A program made the translations under genes and the position numbers. A stretch of 64,000 bases of DNA from an uncultured Sulfitobacter sp. (GTDB lineage Bacteria > Pseudomonadota > Alphaproteobacteria > Rhodobacterales > Rhodobacteraceae): NCBI GenBank assembly GCA_937928635.1, contig CALFWM010000005.1:1-64000 (forward strand), given 5' to 3'. Shown in pieces: positions 34,892-44,707 of this stretch. The stretch's first letter is position 1; each line of letters opens with the position of its first letter. A model generated the notes under the pieces. That model made no database searches, was not told the origin of the DNA, and saw only the letters and a list, made by a program, of their open reading frames with translations.

Positions 34892-36049
34892 TCAAAGACT
34901 GCGCGAAATCAATTCCTTGGTCACTTCGTTAGTTCCGCCATAGATCCGTTGCACGCGGGCATCGGCCTACATTTCCCCCACAGCGTATTCCTGCATAAAG
35001 CCATAGCCGCCGTGCATTTGAAGGCAGATGTCGAGCACTTCTCCTTGCGTGTCGGTCAGCCAGTATTTCTGCATCGCAGCCTTTTCGACGGTCAGCTCAC
35101 CGCGCAGGTGTTCTGCAATGCACTCATCGAAAAATGCGCGCGCCACGGCGGTTTTGGTTTTGGCCTCGACCAGCTGAAACCGCGTGTTTTGGAATTGGGT
35201 CAATGGCCCGCCAAAGGCTTCGCGTTCCTTGCAATAGGCAATCGTGCGTTCCACGGCACCTTCCATCGCGCCCATCGCGCCACACCCGATGATCAGCCGT
35301 TCTTGGGGCAGTTGCTGCATCATCTGATAGAAGCCCTGACCCACTTCCCGGCCCAAAATGTTCTCCGGCGGGATTTCGACATTGTCAAAAAACAGCTCTG
35401 AGGTGCCGGCCGCATGCAGGCCGATTTTGTCGAGGTTGCGGCCCCGTTGAAAGCCTTCGGCTCCCTCCGTTTCAAGCACCACCAGCGACACGCCTTTGGC
35501 CCCCTCAGCGGGGTCGGTTCTGGCCGCCACGATGATCAGGTTGGCGTGCTGGCCATTGGTGATGAACGTCTTTTGCCCTGACAGGCGATAGGCATTGCCC
35601 TCGCGGATGGCTTTGGTCTTGATCGCTTGCACGTCGGACCCGGTCGAGGGTTCCGTCATTGCCAATGCGCCCACCATCTCGCCGGAGACCATTTGAGGCA
35701 GCCAGCGTTTTTTCTGTTCCTCTGTGCCATAAGCGAGGATGTAATGTGCCACGATGCCCGAATGGATGCCATGGCCCCAGCTGGCCAGATTGGCGCGCGA
35801 GCCCTCAATCAGGATTGCGGCCTCATGGCCGAAATCTCCACCGGGGCCACCGTATTCTTCGGGCACGGAGGGGCAGAGCAGGCCCAATTCGCCCGCCTCG
35901 GCCCAGGTGGAACGGTCCATCTGACCCTGCTTGCGCCATTTCTCAAACTTGGGGGCCCATTCGGTGTTGATGAATTCCGCTGTCATATCCGCGATCATCT
36001 GATGCTCTTCGGTCATCCACAAAGAACGGGTATGGCTTACGAAACTCAT
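34892..36049 (-). pseudogene. Acyl-CoA dehydrogenase, interrupted by in-frame TAG near the C-terminus
   Basis: Translation from ATG 36049 gives an acyl-CoA dehydrogenase that stops at a TAG (34969-34967) after 360 residues, reading [13 protein letters not shown]-stop. In the same frame the next codons read ADARVQRIYGGTNEV followed by TKELISRSL and a TGA at 34894-34892. That is exactly the missing family C-terminus, and the TAG sits where a Trp (TGG) is expected. A full-length product would be 385 residues. The remaining motifs are normal ([21 protein letters not shown], and LPQERL whose Glu is the usual base in this subgroup). This is either a true nonsense mutation or a sequencing error. Confidence 0.8.
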
Positions 36050-36609
36050 TAGGTTTTCTCCTCAGGATCTCTGTGGAAAAATACCGCATTTGGAACGTCT
36101 GAAAAATCAGGATAGGCTTTTTTCAGAATATTGAGTGGGTTGACAAGACCGGAGGTGGCAAAGCTGATGTGCATTAGAAACCAAACGCCGTCATCCTCGA
36201 ATGCCAGAACGTTGAAGTTCAGAGGAAACTTCTGACCGTTCATGTCCAGTACGCGTGACGCGGGAATGACAGCGAAGGCACGGCCCGTCCCGGTTTGCGC
36301 CAAATAGGCAGCGTCTCGGTCGATTAACAGCGAAATTAGTGTCGTCGCGCCAATCGCCTTTTTGCGTTGCTGAGCCGCAAATGCGTTGAACTCAGCGACT
36401 TCCAAGTTCAGGGCGCGCGCCAAGACGAGCCGCGTTTTGGGTGAACCCAGGGATGCATCGGCGTCACTGTTGCTGTCCCAATAGTTTGCTTCCATAACAT
36501 CGAGCCGTTCGTTCAAAGCGGCGCTCTGTTCTTTGGTGAGGCTGTCAGCCAAACCAACTTGTGCGGCCAAGCAAAACGCCAGGAAACAGTGAAGAAAGAC
36601 CTTGATCAT
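36049..36609 (-). CDS. Exported hypothetical protein
   Basis: A 186-residue protein with a signal peptide ([20 protein letters not shown], cleavage after LAD or nearby). The mature part has no Cys and no recognised domain; it contains [15 protein letters not shown], then [16 protein letters not shown] and [17 protein letters not shown]. Its stop codon shares one base with the start of the following acyl-CoA dehydrogenase gene, and its own start overlaps the preceding small gene by four bases. I cannot name a function. Confidence 0.65.
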   Translation of the reverse strand: MIKVFLHCFLAFCLAAQVGLADSLTKEQSAALNERLDVMEANYWDSNSDADASLGSPKTRLVLARALNLEVAEFNAFAAQQRKKAIGATTLISLLIDRDAAYLAQTGTGRAFAVIPASRVLDMNGQKFPLNFNVLAFEDDGVWFLMHISFATSGLVNPLNILKKAYPDFSDVPNAVFFHRDPEEKT

Positions 36610-36818
36610 CGCTTCCGCTCATCAATTTCAGAGTTAAAAAGTCGCAGGCGGGCAATCAGGTTTTCCTCGTTCATCACCGAATTGAAATTCTCGAACAGAA
36701 ACGACAAGGCCTCGCCTTCTTCCAGCCCCGCATCCGCGCTGAACTTTTTCAGGCGGCGGTATCCGTCTTCTGTCATGGCGACAGGGAACCGGCGGGTCAG
36801 GCGAAAGCGTTTTGGCAT
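36606..36818 (-). CDS. Small ribbon-helix-helix-like protein (70 aa)
   Basis: A 70-residue basic protein: MPKRFRLTRRFPVAMTEDGY, then RRLKKFSADAGLEEGEALSF and a further helix ending [11 protein letters not shown]. The FPVAMTEDGYRRL strand-helix followed by a second helix (GEALSFLFENF) resembles ribbon-helix-helix DNA-binding proteins, though this is inference. It overlaps the start of the exported protein gene by four bases, so it is translationally coupled to it. Confidence 0.6.
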   Translation of the reverse strand: MPKRFRLTRRFPVAMTEDGYRRLKKFSADAGLEEGEALSFLFENFNSVMNEENLIARLRLFNSEIDERKR

Positions 36819-36835
36819 CTCTTCTCCGGCAGAGG

Positions 36836-36891
36836 GTGGCGGGCCATGGTCCGCCTTACGTGGTGGGGTAAGGCGGGCCTTGGCCCGCCAC
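36836..36891. repeat. REP-like palindrome
   Basis: A 24-bp inverted repeat with two mismatches (GTGGCGGGCCATGGTCCGCC and on to 36859, paired with 36868-36891) encloses an 8-base loop. It starts five bases before the stop of the following minus-strand acyl-CoA dehydrogenase, where it could protect mRNA or end transcription. GGCGGGCC-type palindromes are common intergenic repeats in roseobacters. Confidence 0.65.
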
Positions 36892-36896
36892 CCGGT

Positions 36897-38678
36897 TCAG
36901 AAGTTCGCAGCCTCCAGCGCCATGACCGTGTCCGCCCCCGATTGAATGCGGGTCAGGTGCAGCGCGGTCGCGGGCAATTGACGGGCCATGTAATAGCGCC
37001 CTGTGGCCAGCTTGGTCTCATAGAATGCGGTGTCCGTGGCCCCGTTCGCAAGGGCTTCTTTTGCGCTCAGGCCCATTTTCGCCCACATCAGGCCCAGGCA
37101 GACGTGCCCAAACATGTGCATAAAGTCATTGGAGCCGGAAAGCGCATTGTTCGGGTTCTTCATGCCATTTTGCATGAAATACATGCCCGCCGCCTGCAAA
37201 TCTTTGGACGCTGCTTTCAAAGGATCAAGGAATTCAGCCACATAGGCCTCATCCTGGTCCGTGTTTTCTTTGATAAAGTTCTTCACCAGGTCAAAAAACG
37301 CCATCACATGCTTGCCGCCGTCCTGCGCCAGCTTGCGGCCCACGAGGTCAAGCGCCTGAACACCATTGGCACCCTCATAGATCATCGCAATGCGTGCATC
37401 GCGGGTGTACTGGGACATGCCCCATTCTTCAATGTAGCCGTGTCCGCCGTAGATCTGCTGGGCCTTGACGGTCATGTCATAGCCCTGATCGGTCAGGAAC
37501 CCTTTGATCACCGGAGTCATCAGGGACACCAGGCCATCCGCATCATCATCGCCCTTGCGGTGATGGGCATCAATCAGCGTGGCCCCCCAGAGCACAAATG
37601 CACGCGCGCCTTCAACAAAGCTCTTCTGGTCCATCAGCGAGCGGCGGATGTCAGGATGCACGATCAGCGGATCAGCCGGGCCATCGGGGTTCTTCGCGCC
37701 GGTCACATCGCGGCCCTGAAGGCGGTCATTGGCGTAGATCACCGCGTTCTGATAGGCGGTTTCGGCCTGGCTCAGGCCTTGCATGCCCACACCCAGCCGC
37801 GCTTCGTTCATCATGGTGAACATGGCACGCATGCCTTTATGCTCTTCGCCTAGCAGATAGCCCGTCGCCTCGTCATAGTTCATCACGCAGGTGGAATTGC
37901 CATGGATGCCCATCTTTTCCTCGATCGAGCCGACGGAAACGCCGTTGCGCTCGCCCAGTGAGCCGTCTTCATTCACCATGAACTTTGGCACGATGAACAG
38001 GGAAACGCCCTTGATCCCTTCGGGGCCGCCCTCGATCTTGGCCAGCACCAGATGGATGATGTTGTCAGCCATGTCGTGCTCACCTGCGGAGATGAAGATC
38101 TTCTGGCCAGAAATCTTGTAGCTGCCATCGCCCTGCTGCGCGGCTTTGGTGCGCATCAAGCCCAGATCCGTGCCGCAGTGTGGCTCTGTCAGGTTCATGG
38201 TGCCGGTCCAGTGACAGGTGACCATGTTGGGCAGATAGGTATCTTTTTGAAGGTCCGTGCCATGTGCAAGGATCGCGGCGGCCGCCCCGTGCGTGAGGCC
38301 CTGATACATCGTAAAGGCCATGTTGGAGGAGGAGAACATCTCTGCCACCGCAGAACCAATGACCTGCGGCATATTCTGCCCGCCGTATTGCTCGGGCATA
38401 TCAAGGCCGGTCCATCCGCCTTCCTTGACCTGTTCAAAGGCCTCTTTGAATCCGGTGGGTGTGTAGACCACGCCGTTTTCCAGCCGGCATCCCTCATGAT
38501 CGCCCACGGTGTTCAAAGGGGCCAGCACCTCCGAGGTCAGCTTGCCCGCTTCCTCAAGGATTGCCGAGGTGAAATCAGGCTCCAGATCCGCATAGCCGGG
38601 GATGTCTGAGGCGGTCACTTTCAACAGGTCGTGCAGGACAAATTGCAGATCTTTGGTCGGGGCTGAATAGCTGGGCAT
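36897..38678 (-). CDS. Acyl-CoA dehydrogenase with C-terminal domain (DmdC/FadE-like)
   Basis: A 593-residue flavoprotein of the long acyl-CoA dehydrogenase class that carries an extra C-terminal domain. It shows FAD-binding [15 protein letters not shown] near residue 155, [14 protein letters not shown] near 190, [12 protein letters not shown] near 295, and the catalytic Glu in [17 protein letters not shown] near 425, followed by the extra helices. Relatives include DmdC (methylthiopropionyl-CoA dehydrogenase) and fatty-acid dehydrogenases; the neighbouring MerR, fadA and fadJ favour beta-oxidation. The length is normal. Its promoter region is shared with, or read through from, the MerR gene upstream. 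Confidence 0.9.
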   Translation of the reverse strand: MPSYSAPTKDLQFVLHDLLKVTASDIPGYADLEPDFTSAILEEAGKLTSEVLAPLNTVGDHEGCRLENGVVYTPTGFKEAFEQVKEGGWTGLDMPEQYGGQNMPQVIGSAVAEMFSSSNMAFTMYQGLTHGAAAAILAHGTDLQKDTYLPNMVTCHWTGTMNLTEPHCGTDLGLMRTKAAQQGDGSYKISGQKIFISAGEHDMADNIIHLVLAKIEGGPEGIKGVSLFIVPKFMVNEDGSLGERNGVSVGSIEEKMGIHGNSTCVMNYDEATGYLLGEEHKGMRAMFTMMNEARLGVGMQGLSQAETAYQNAVIYANDRLQGRDVTGAKNPDGPADPLIVHPDIRRSLMDQKSFVEGARAFVLWGATLIDAHHRKGDDDADGLVSLMTPVIKGFLTDQGYDMTVKAQQIYGGHGYIEEWGMSQYTRDARIAMIYEGANGVQALDLVGRKLAQDGGKHVMAFFDLVKNFIKENTDQDEAYVAEFLDPLKAASKDLQAAGMYFMQNGMKNPNNALSGSNDFMHMFGHVCLGLMWAKMGLSAKEALANGATDTAFYETKLATGRYYMARQLPATALHLTRIQSGADTVMALEAANF

Positions 38679-38746
38679 CTATGGTCTCCGTTAATTGGCT
38701 GGAACGCATTGAAAAGGCGTTGAAGGGGTGTCGGGTACGGGCGGGT

Positions 38747-39145
38747 CTATTCTGCGGCGCTGCGCGGGCTTTTCATAGAGGCGATCATTTTTTCGCCCCA
38801 CTTGATTTGCTCACGCAGATCGTCGATAGCTTCGGACAATTCATCACGTTGGTCTTCCATATCCTTGAGCCGCTCTTTGGCGATCTCGTAAGAGCGCGTG
38901 ATTTGCGTCTGCTGCTGGTCGCCCATGTGGTACAGATCGAGCAACTGGCGGATTTCTTCGAGTGAAATGCCAAAACGCTTTCCGCGCAAGATCAGTTTAA
39001 GCCGCGCACGATCACGTTTTGTGAAAAGCCGTTTTTGGCCCTCACGGATCGGAAACAACAGCTCCTTGGATTCATAAAATCTCAGCGTCCGCGGTGTGAC
39101 GTCAAAGGCGTCGCACATCTGACGGATTGTCATTGTATCGGTCAT
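38747..39145 (-). CDS. MerR-family transcriptional regulator (fatty-acid/CoA type)
   Basis: A 132-residue regulator starting MTDTMTIRQMCDAFDVTPRT with the MerR winged helix-turn-helix (DVTPRTLRFYESKELL) followed by a long coiled-coil dimerisation helix (SYEIAKERLKDMEDQRDEL). There are no Cys clusters, so it is not a metal sensor. It lies upstream of the acyl-CoA dehydrogenase on the same strand and probably controls that operon, as LiuR/PsrA-like MerR proteins do. The ATG at 39145 is chosen over 39166, which lacks a ribosome site. Confidence 0.88.
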   Translation of the reverse strand: MTDTMTIRQMCDAFDVTPRTLRFYESKELLFPIREGQKRLFTKRDRARLKLILRGKRFGISLEEIRQLLDLYHMGDQQQTQITRSYEIAKERLKDMEDQRDELSEAIDDLREQIKWGEKMIASMKSPRSAAE

Positions 39146-39622
39146 AATGTTCACAACTTTCATCATTGATGGTGCATTCTCTGACCGCGATCTGGTGACA
39201 TTAAAAATTTTTTACAACACTTGCTAACGTTTACGTAACCCGGACGTCACGTCATTTTTTTTGTTGACGTAGAGGTCTGCTGCGTAAACCTTTGAAACAC
39301 CGGTTTTATACGCCGCGGGGAGGGAAGAAATCATGTTTGAACTCATATATGACGAACGGTGGGATATTGGCCAAATTGGGCACGAAACCGTGAACAATTG
39401 TGAGGTTTTTGACAGGGATATTTGTCTTGATTCGGCCCCTTCACCGGCGGTGCCTGACGTATCGCACCGACATCTGCGGCTGGTCATGAACAGGAATGAA
39501 GCAAGATTGTATAATAAGACGTCCACTGACGCTCCAATCGGCGGCATACCGGGCACATCGGTGACCGTACAGCAAAGCGCTTTGCTCCCCTCCATTATCT
39601 GGCTCAGGTGAATGCTGGCGGC
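39146..39622. promoter_or_regulatory. Intergenic regulatory region between two MerR genes
   Basis: About 477 bases. At 39225-39238 lies TAACGTTTACGTAA, a near-palindrome with ACGT half-sites, like sites I recall for LiuR-type MerR regulators; it is about 80 bases upstream of the first MerR gene. A TTGACG at about 39263 could be a -35 for a plus-strand transcript. A 92-residue plus-strand frame (39333-39611) has a good GGGAGG ribosome site but no recognisable product, so I do not call it a gene with confidence. Confidence 0.5.
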
Positions 39623-39991
39623 TTACCCCAGCGCTTTGGCGGTTTCGTCCCGCAGGGATCGCAACTCATCAATGGCCTCATCCAATTGGGCGCGCTGCTC
39701 GGCCAGTTCGGTCAATTGGCCATCGGCCAGCTCAACCCAGGCCCGCATCTGCGCCTCTGATCCTTCGTTTTCGTAGATCATCAGCCATTGCCGGATGTCC
39801 TCCAGCGCAAACCCCCATTTGCGGCCCCGCATGATCAGTTTCATCCGGGCCCGCTCACGCGCGCCGTAGTAACGTGCACGACCTTCACGGGTGGGGTGCA
39901 GCAGTTCGATGTATTCGTAATACCGCAACGTGCGCGGCGTCACGTCAAAGGCGGCACACATATCTTTAAAGTTCAGGCGTTCTTCGGCCAT
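39623..39991 (-). CDS. Second MerR-family transcriptional regulator
   Basis: A 122-residue paralogue of the regulator at 38747. MAEERLNFKDMCAAFDVTPR followed by TLRYYEYIELLHP is the DNA-binding part, and a coiled coil (ELADGQLTELAEQRAQLDEA) closes the chain. The two MerR genes point the same way, so the second lies upstream of the first across 477 bases. Start 39991 gives the usual family start. It probably responds to a CoA ester or fatty acid, by analogy. Confidence 0.86.
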   Translation of the reverse strand: MAEERLNFKDMCAAFDVTPRTLRYYEYIELLHPTREGRARYYGARERARMKLIMRGRKWGFALEDIRQWLMIYENEGSEAQMRAWVELADGQLTELAEQRAQLDEAIDELRSLRDETAKALG

Positions 39992-40102
39992 CGTTTTCTC
40001 CCTGCGCACAGATTATGCCCGCCTGCGTGCAAGCGCAACGGGTGGCTTGCGCTTTGGCGGTGTCAGACTGATAAAGGGCCAAATTTGCCAATGGGGCCCG
40101 TC

Positions 40103-40525
40103 ATGAATGACAAGATCAAGCGCGCGAGCCAGTTTATTCAGGCACTGCCTCATTCCGTCGCGCTGGGCATGGAGCTGGAAGACCTGAATGCAGGCACAGC
40201 CGTGATCGGCATGCCCTATGACGCAAAGCTGGTGGGGGATCCGCGCACCGGTGTGGTGCATGGCGGCGCGGTTTCTGCACTCATGGATACCACCTGCGGG
40301 GCGGCTGTGATGAGCCATCCGAGCAATCCAGCCGGCACCGCCACCATGGATTTGCGCATCGAATATCTGCGCGCGGCAACACCGGGGCAACGTATCACCA
40401 CCACGGCGACCTGTTATCACGTCACCCGGTCCGTGGCCTTTGTACGGGCCACAGCCACGGATGCGGATACCGACAACCCGGTGGCGATGGCAACGGGCAC
40501 CTTTACCGCGGAGGGCAAACCATGA
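40103..40525 (+). CDS. PaaI-family thioesterase (first)
   Basis: A 140-residue hotdog-fold protein. The family signature is VVHGGAVSALMDTTCGAAVM near residues 51-70, with Asp as the likely catalytic residue in ALMDTTCG. PAGTATMDLRIEYLRAA follows. The ATG at 40103 is preferred; another at 40091 is in frame. The stop overlaps the next thioesterase start by four bases. These enzymes hydrolyse acyl-CoAs; here they may release CoA near beta-oxidation genes. Confidence 0.87.
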   Translation: MNDKIKRASQFIQALPHSVALGMELEDLNAGTAVIGMPYDAKLVGDPRTGVVHGGAVSALMDTTCGAAVMSHPSNPAGTATMDLRIEYLRAATPGQRITTTATCYHVTRSVAFVRATATDADTDNPVAMATGTFTAEGKP

Positions 40526-41031
40526 ACCGGTCCAGACCCGAACCCGTCCAGGTGGTCAAGCAACGCCGGGATGGTGTGTTGCGCGCAATGGTGGAGGGGG
40601 TGCCCTACACCCAGTTCCTTGGCATCGAATTTGAGCGGCGTGGCGATGAACTGACCGGTGTCTTGCCCTTCAAGGAAAGCCTGATTGGCAATCCGATGCT
40701 GCCCGCGCTGCACGGTGGGGCCACGGCGGCCTTCCTTGAGGTCACGGCCATCATCACCCTCAGCTGGGGCCTGTTGTGGGAAGATATGGAAAGCGGCGCA
40801 TTGGATACTGCGAGCCTAGATGCCCAAAGCCTGCCACGTCTGCCCAAGACCATTGATTTTTCCGTCGATTACCTGCGGTCCGGGCTGCCGCGTGACGCCT
40901 ATGCGCGCGCACGCATCAACCGGTCGGGTCGGCGCTATGCTTCGGTCCATGTGGAGGCCTGGCAGGACAACCGGGCGCGGCTTTTTGCCCAGGGCACCGG
41001 TCATTTCGTGATGCCGCACCGGCAGGAGTGA
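40522..41031 (+). CDS. PaaI-family thioesterase (second)
   Basis: A 169-residue hotdog thioesterase that starts within the end of the first one (ATGA). ALHGGATAAFLEVTAIITL near residue 70 is the signature with Glu in place of Asp in the catalytic helix, so the pair are diverged paralogues. SVDYLRSGLPRDAYARARI near 115 gives the second half of the fold. Two tandem, translationally coupled thioesterases suggest a heteromeric enzyme or a duplication. Confidence 0.86.
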   Translation: MNRSRPEPVQVVKQRRDGVLRAMVEGVPYTQFLGIEFERRGDELTGVLPFKESLIGNPMLPALHGGATAAFLEVTAIITLSWGLLWEDMESGALDTASLDAQSLPRLPKTIDFSVDYLRSGLPRDAYARARINRSGRRYASVHVEAWQDNRARLFAQGTGHFVMPHRQE

Positions 41032-41032
41032 C

Positions 41033-42370
41033 GTGAACGTGACCGCAGCGCGGGCCAAAGAGGCCGTTACCCACCGCCGGGTGCTGCACGTGGCCGTACC
41101 GATTGTTATTTCCAACGCAACGGTGCCGATTCTGGGGGCGGTCGATACCGGGGTGGTCGGCCAATTGGGGCAGGCGGCACCCATCGGCGCTGTCGGGCTG
41201 GGCGCGATCATACTGTCAGCGTTTTACTGGGTCTTCGGGTTTTTGCGCATGGGCACGGTTGGCCTGACCGCGCAGGCGCTGGGGCACAGGGACCACGGCG
41301 AGGTGGCGGCCCTGTTGACCCGTGGTTTGCTGATTGCAGGGATTGCGGGGCTGGCGGTGATGGCGCTGCAAATGCCGCTGTTCTGGCTGGCCTTTCAGGC
41401 CTCACCGGCCTCGGCAGAGGTCGAAGGCATGGCGCGCCAATATATGGCCATCCGCGTCTGGTCCGCCCCGGCTGCGATTTCGATTTATGCCATCACGGGG
41501 TGGCTGATTGCGCAGGAGCGCACGCGCGCGGTGCTGGTGCTGCAACTGTGGATGAATGGCCTGAACATCGTGCTTGATCTGTGGTTTGTGCTGGGCCTCG
41601 GCTGGGGCGTGCCGGGCGTCGCCATTGCCACGTTCATTGCGGAATGGAGCGGCGCGGCGCTGGGCCTGTGGTTTTGCCGCGCGGTGTTTCTGGGGCCGCT
41701 GTGGCGGGCCTGGGGGAACGTGTTTAACCGCGCACGATGGGGCCACATGGTGCGGGTCAATTCGGACATTCTTGTGCGCTCGCTGTTGCTGGAGGCGATA
41801 TTCATCTCCTTTTTGTTCAAGGGCGCGGGCATGGGGGATGTCACGCTGGCGGCCAATCAGGTCTTGATGCAATTCTTGTTGATCACTGCCTATGGGCTGG
41901 ATGGTTTTGCCTTTGCGGCCGAGGCCTTGGTGGGCAAGGCGATGGGCGCGCGTGAACGCCTGGTGCTGCGGCGCGCTGCGGTACTGGCCACGTTCTGGGC
42001 CGTGGCGGTATCCGTGGTGCTGACCGTGGTTTATGCTCTGACCGGCCCCATGATCATTGATCTGATGGCCAAATCCCCCGAGGTGCAGGCCCAGGCGCGC
42101 GTCTTTCTGCCCTATATCGTCGCTGTGCCGCTGGTCTCTGTTGTGGCCTTCATGTTTGACGGAATATTTATCGGGGCGACCCGCACGCGCGACATGCGCA
42201 ACATGATGTTTGTGTCATTTGCGGTCTTTGTGGTCTGCATGCTGGTGTTGGTGCCGCAGATTGGCAACCACGGGTTATGGCTGTCCTTGCTGGTGTCTTT
42301 TGTGGTGCGCGCACTGACGTTGGGATGGAAATATCCCGCGCTGGAGGCCGCTGCCGATCGTCCGGCCTGA
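41033..42370 (+). CDS. MATE-family efflux transporter
   Basis: A 445-residue integral membrane protein with twelve hydrophobic helices in two similar halves. PIVISNATVPILGAVDTGVVG in helix 1 and QLGQAAPIGAVGLGAIILS after it are MATE hallmarks of the DinF branch. ADTGVVG-type Asp (AVDTG) is the likely proton or sodium-coupling residue. It starts at GTG two bases after the thioesterase stop, so it continues that operon. The substrate is unknown. Confidence 0.88.
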   Translation: MNVTAARAKEAVTHRRVLHVAVPIVISNATVPILGAVDTGVVGQLGQAAPIGAVGLGAIILSAFYWVFGFLRMGTVGLTAQALGHRDHGEVAALLTRGLLIAGIAGLAVMALQMPLFWLAFQASPASAEVEGMARQYMAIRVWSAPAAISIYAITGWLIAQERTRAVLVLQLWMNGLNIVLDLWFVLGLGWGVPGVAIATFIAEWSGAALGLWFCRAVFLGPLWRAWGNVFNRARWGHMVRVNSDILVRSLLLEAIFISFLFKGAGMGDVTLAANQVLMQFLLITAYGLDGFAFAAEALVGKAMGARERLVLRRAAVLATFWAVAVSVVLTVVYALTGPMIIDLMAKSPEVQAQARVFLPYIVAVPLVSVVAFMFDGIFIGATRTRDMRNMMFVSFAVFVVCMLVLVPQIGNHGLWLSLLVSFVVRALTLGWKYPALEAAADRPA

Positions 42371-42377
42371 ACAGTCG

Positions 42378-42725
42378 CTACTTGAGCAGATGCGTGACGT
42401 TTTCCGGTGGGCGAGCGATCACGGCTTGCGCGCCTTTGAGAGCAATCGGGCGTTCAATCAGGATGGGGTGCTGCGCCATTGCGGCAAGCAGGTCTGTCTC
42501 TGATGTGGTTTTTGTCAGGCCCAACTCCTTGAACAGCTTTTCACCTGTGCGCATCATCTCAATCATGGGCGGGTTGCCAAGCGCATCTCGCACCGCGGTG
42601 ATTTCAGCCGCGCTGGGAGCATCTTGCAGATATTTGCGCAGCATCGGCGTGGCACCGGCCTCTTGCAAAATCGCCAGAGCCTGCCGCGATTTTGAACAGC
42701 GCGGATTGTGCCAGAGGGTGATCAT
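42378..42725 (-). CDS. arsC: ArsC-family reductase
   Basis: A 115-residue thioredoxin-fold protein of the glutaredoxin-coupled arsenate reductase type. It begins [20 protein letters not shown] with the catalytic Cys10 in [10 protein letters not shown], and has IERPIAL near residue 92 where the R-P pair contacts substrate. Without ars genes next to it, the role as arsenate reductase is by family only; YffB/Spx-like proteins share this fold. Its start overlaps the pyrD stop (four bases). Confidence 0.82.
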   Translation of the reverse strand: MITLWHNPRCSKSRQALAILQEAGATPMLRKYLQDAPSAAEITAVRDALGNPPMIEMMRTGEKLFKELGLTKTTSETDLLAAMAQHPILIERPIALKGAQAVIARPPENVTHLLK

Positions 42726-43765
42726 AACCAGTCGCTCCGTTTGCTGCCCACAGCCTCGGTGATGTTGCCAAATCCATCGCGGGCCAGCAGGGCATCCAGC
42801 CCCTTGGCAATTTCTGCCACCATCGACAGGCCGCCAAACACCAGCGCGGTGTAGAGTTGCACGGCAGTGGCCCCGGCACAGATTTTTGCATAGGCCTGTT
42901 CAGCCGTGCCGATGCCGCCCACGCCAATCAGCGGAATATCCGTCAGGGCAGAGAGCTGCGCCAGCACGCGGGTGGATTTTTCAAACAGGGGCTGGCCGGA
43001 AAGCCCGCCGGCCTGATCTTTGTGCGCACTTTTCAGGCCGTCCCGGTCCAGCGTGGTATTGGTGGCAATGATCGCGGCAACGCCTGCTGTCGTGGCGACC
43101 TCGGCCACATCCGCGATTTCAGCAGGGGTCAGATCCGGCGCGATTTTCAGGAATACGGGGGTGGTGCCACGCACCTCCATCACGCCCTGCAACAGGCCTG
43201 CCAGCGCATCTTTGCCTTGCAGATCGCGCAGCTTTTCGGTGTTGGGGGAGGAGACATTGACCGTGGCAAAATCCACATGATCCCGCGCGGTGGTCATCAC
43301 TTGGGCAAAATCGGCGGCCCGGTCCGTGCTGGTTTTGTTGGCCCCAAGGTTCAGCCCCACAGGAATGCCCGCGCCCCGCGCCGACAGCCGCGCATTGATC
43401 GCCGCAGCACCGTCATTGTTGAACCCGAAACGATTGATGGCCGCCTTGTCCGCGCTGAGGCGGAACAGGCGCGGTTTGGGGTTGCCGGGCTGGGGCAGGG
43501 GCGTTGCGGCACCGACCTCAATAAACCCAAAGCCCGCGCGCGACAGTGGCGCGATGGCGATAGCGTTTTTGTCAAATCCGGCGGCCAGGCCAACGGGGTT
43601 TGGCAGGGGCATCCCCGCCAGCGTGGTTTTCAGGCGCGGCGAGGTGACGGGACCGGGGGCAGGAGCCAGTCCCGCGCGCAGGGCCCGAATGGCAAGGCCA
43701 TGGGCAGTTTCCGGATCAAACCGGTGCAGGGCTGCAAGGCCAAGCCGTTCCAGCGCCGTTTTCAT
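42722..43765 (-). CDS. pyrD: Dihydroorotate dehydrogenase (quinone)
   Basis: A 347-residue class 2 enzyme of pyrimidine synthesis, oxidising dihydroorotate to orotate with a quinone at the inner membrane. The N-terminal amphipathic helix ([20 protein letters not shown]) is the class 2 membrane-docking segment. [15 protein letters not shown] near residue 55, [11 protein letters not shown] with catalytic Ser near 175, and [19 protein letters not shown] near 293 are family motifs. It overlaps the arsC-like gene downstream and the DUF1330 gene upstream by four bases each. Confidence 0.95.
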   Translation of the reverse strand: MKTALERLGLAALHRFDPETAHGLAIRALRAGLAPAPGPVTSPRLKTTLAGMPLPNPVGLAAGFDKNAIAIAPLSRAGFGFIEVGAATPLPQPGNPKPRLFRLSADKAAINRFGFNNDGAAAINARLSARGAGIPVGLNLGANKTSTDRAADFAQVMTTARDHVDFATVNVSSPNTEKLRDLQGKDALAGLLQGVMEVRGTTPVFLKIAPDLTPAEIADVAEVATTAGVAAIIATNTTLDRDGLKSAHKDQAGGLSGQPLFEKSTRVLAQLSALTDIPLIGVGGIGTAEQAYAKICAGATAVQLYTALVFGGLSMVAEIAKGLDALLARDGFGNITEAVGSKRSDWL

Positions 43766-44193
43766 GCAAAGCGATCCGTCAGCGGCAGGGATTGCGTGCG
43801 GATCAGCCGCGAGGTTTTCACCGCTGCCTGACGGTGCACGACGCCCTCCTGATAGTCAGGATCAGAGATCATCGCGAGAAAGGCATGCGCATTAGGGTAG
43901 GCGGCGATGAACATCACATCCCATATTTCATCCGTCGGGCCAATCAGTGTGGTGTCAAACTGACCGCGCCAGGTGATTGTGCCGCCCACCCGTGCCAGCA
44001 CTGGTGCGCTGGCGGTCCCATAGGCGCGGTAGGCCTGCGCGCCCGTCGTGCCCGCGCGGGCAAGCGGGTGATCGCCGGGATACTTGGCCAAATCGTTTAA
44101 CGCGACAAGGTTCAACATGTTGAGCGGTGCATCGCGGTCCAGCGCCTTAAAGGCATCAAACTGTGCGCGCTCGGGATCAATATGACCGCTCAT
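43762..44193 (-). CDS. DUF1330 family protein
   Basis: A 143-residue soluble protein with a ferredoxin-like alpha/beta dimer pattern: LNMLNLVAL near residue 24, [20 protein letters not shown] near 55-74, [17 protein letters not shown] near 91-107. This order matches DUF1330 (dimeric alpha-beta barrel), whose function is unknown. Starts and stops overlap both neighbours by four bases, so it is part of a DUF952-DUF1330-pyrD-arsC operon. Confidence 0.82.
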   Translation of the reverse strand: MSGHIDPERAQFDAFKALDRDAPLNMLNLVALNDLAKYPGDHPLARAGTTGAQAYRAYGTASAPVLARVGGTITWRGQFDTTLIGPTDEIWDVMFIAAYPNAHAFLAMISDPDYQEGVVHRQAAVKTSRLIRTQSLPLTDRFA

Positions 44194-44540
44194 GTGTTGG
44201 CGTTTTCCAGACCGGCGGGAAACTGGTGCACACCGTCCACCAGCGGCAAAGGCTGGGCCCAGACAACATCACTCAGCCTTAGGGTGCGGTAGAGATGGGG
44301 GAACAAGGCACCCCCGCGCGAGACTTCCCATTTGAGGTCATCGCCCAGAGCCTCGGCATCTACTGCCAGCAGTTGCAGGTCACGTTCACCGGCAAAATGT
44401 CTGGCAGCCGTTTCGCACGCCTGGGTGGCCGTTGAAAAATGCACATATCCGTCTGTCACATCAATCGGGGCACCGGTTGTTTCGCCCTGCGCGCGCAGGG
44501 CAGTCCATTCGTCGGATCGGAAAATTTTGAAGATGAGCAT
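44190..44540 (-). CDS. DUF952 family protein
   Basis: A 116-residue protein starting MLIFKIFRSDEWTALRAQGE with GAPIDVTDGYVHFSTATQA near residues 24-42 and LFPHLYRTLRLSDVVWAQPL near 82-101. These are the recognisable blocks of DUF952, a family resembling ADP-ribosyltransferase folds in structure, with unknown role. The ATG at 44540 gives the family start; the longer frame is not needed. It heads the operon with DUF1330, pyrD and arsC. Confidence 0.84.
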   Translation of the reverse strand: MLIFKIFRSDEWTALRAQGETTGAPIDVTDGYVHFSTATQACETAARHFAGERDLQLLAVDAEALGDDLKWEVSRGGALFPHLYRTLRLSDVVWAQPLPLVDGVHQFPAGLENANT

Positions 44541-44707
44541 GCGGCGGTGATGCCTTTGTGCGCAAGAATCGTCAAGAGGCGGTGCTGCGATGTTGTGCGC
44601 TTTGGCAGGGGCGACAGGGGCGTGACGCAACGGGAGGCATATCCGCTTTGACTCCCGTGCGGGGGCGCGTCACCATGCGGTATCAATACTCAACAGGGGG
44701 AAAACCG

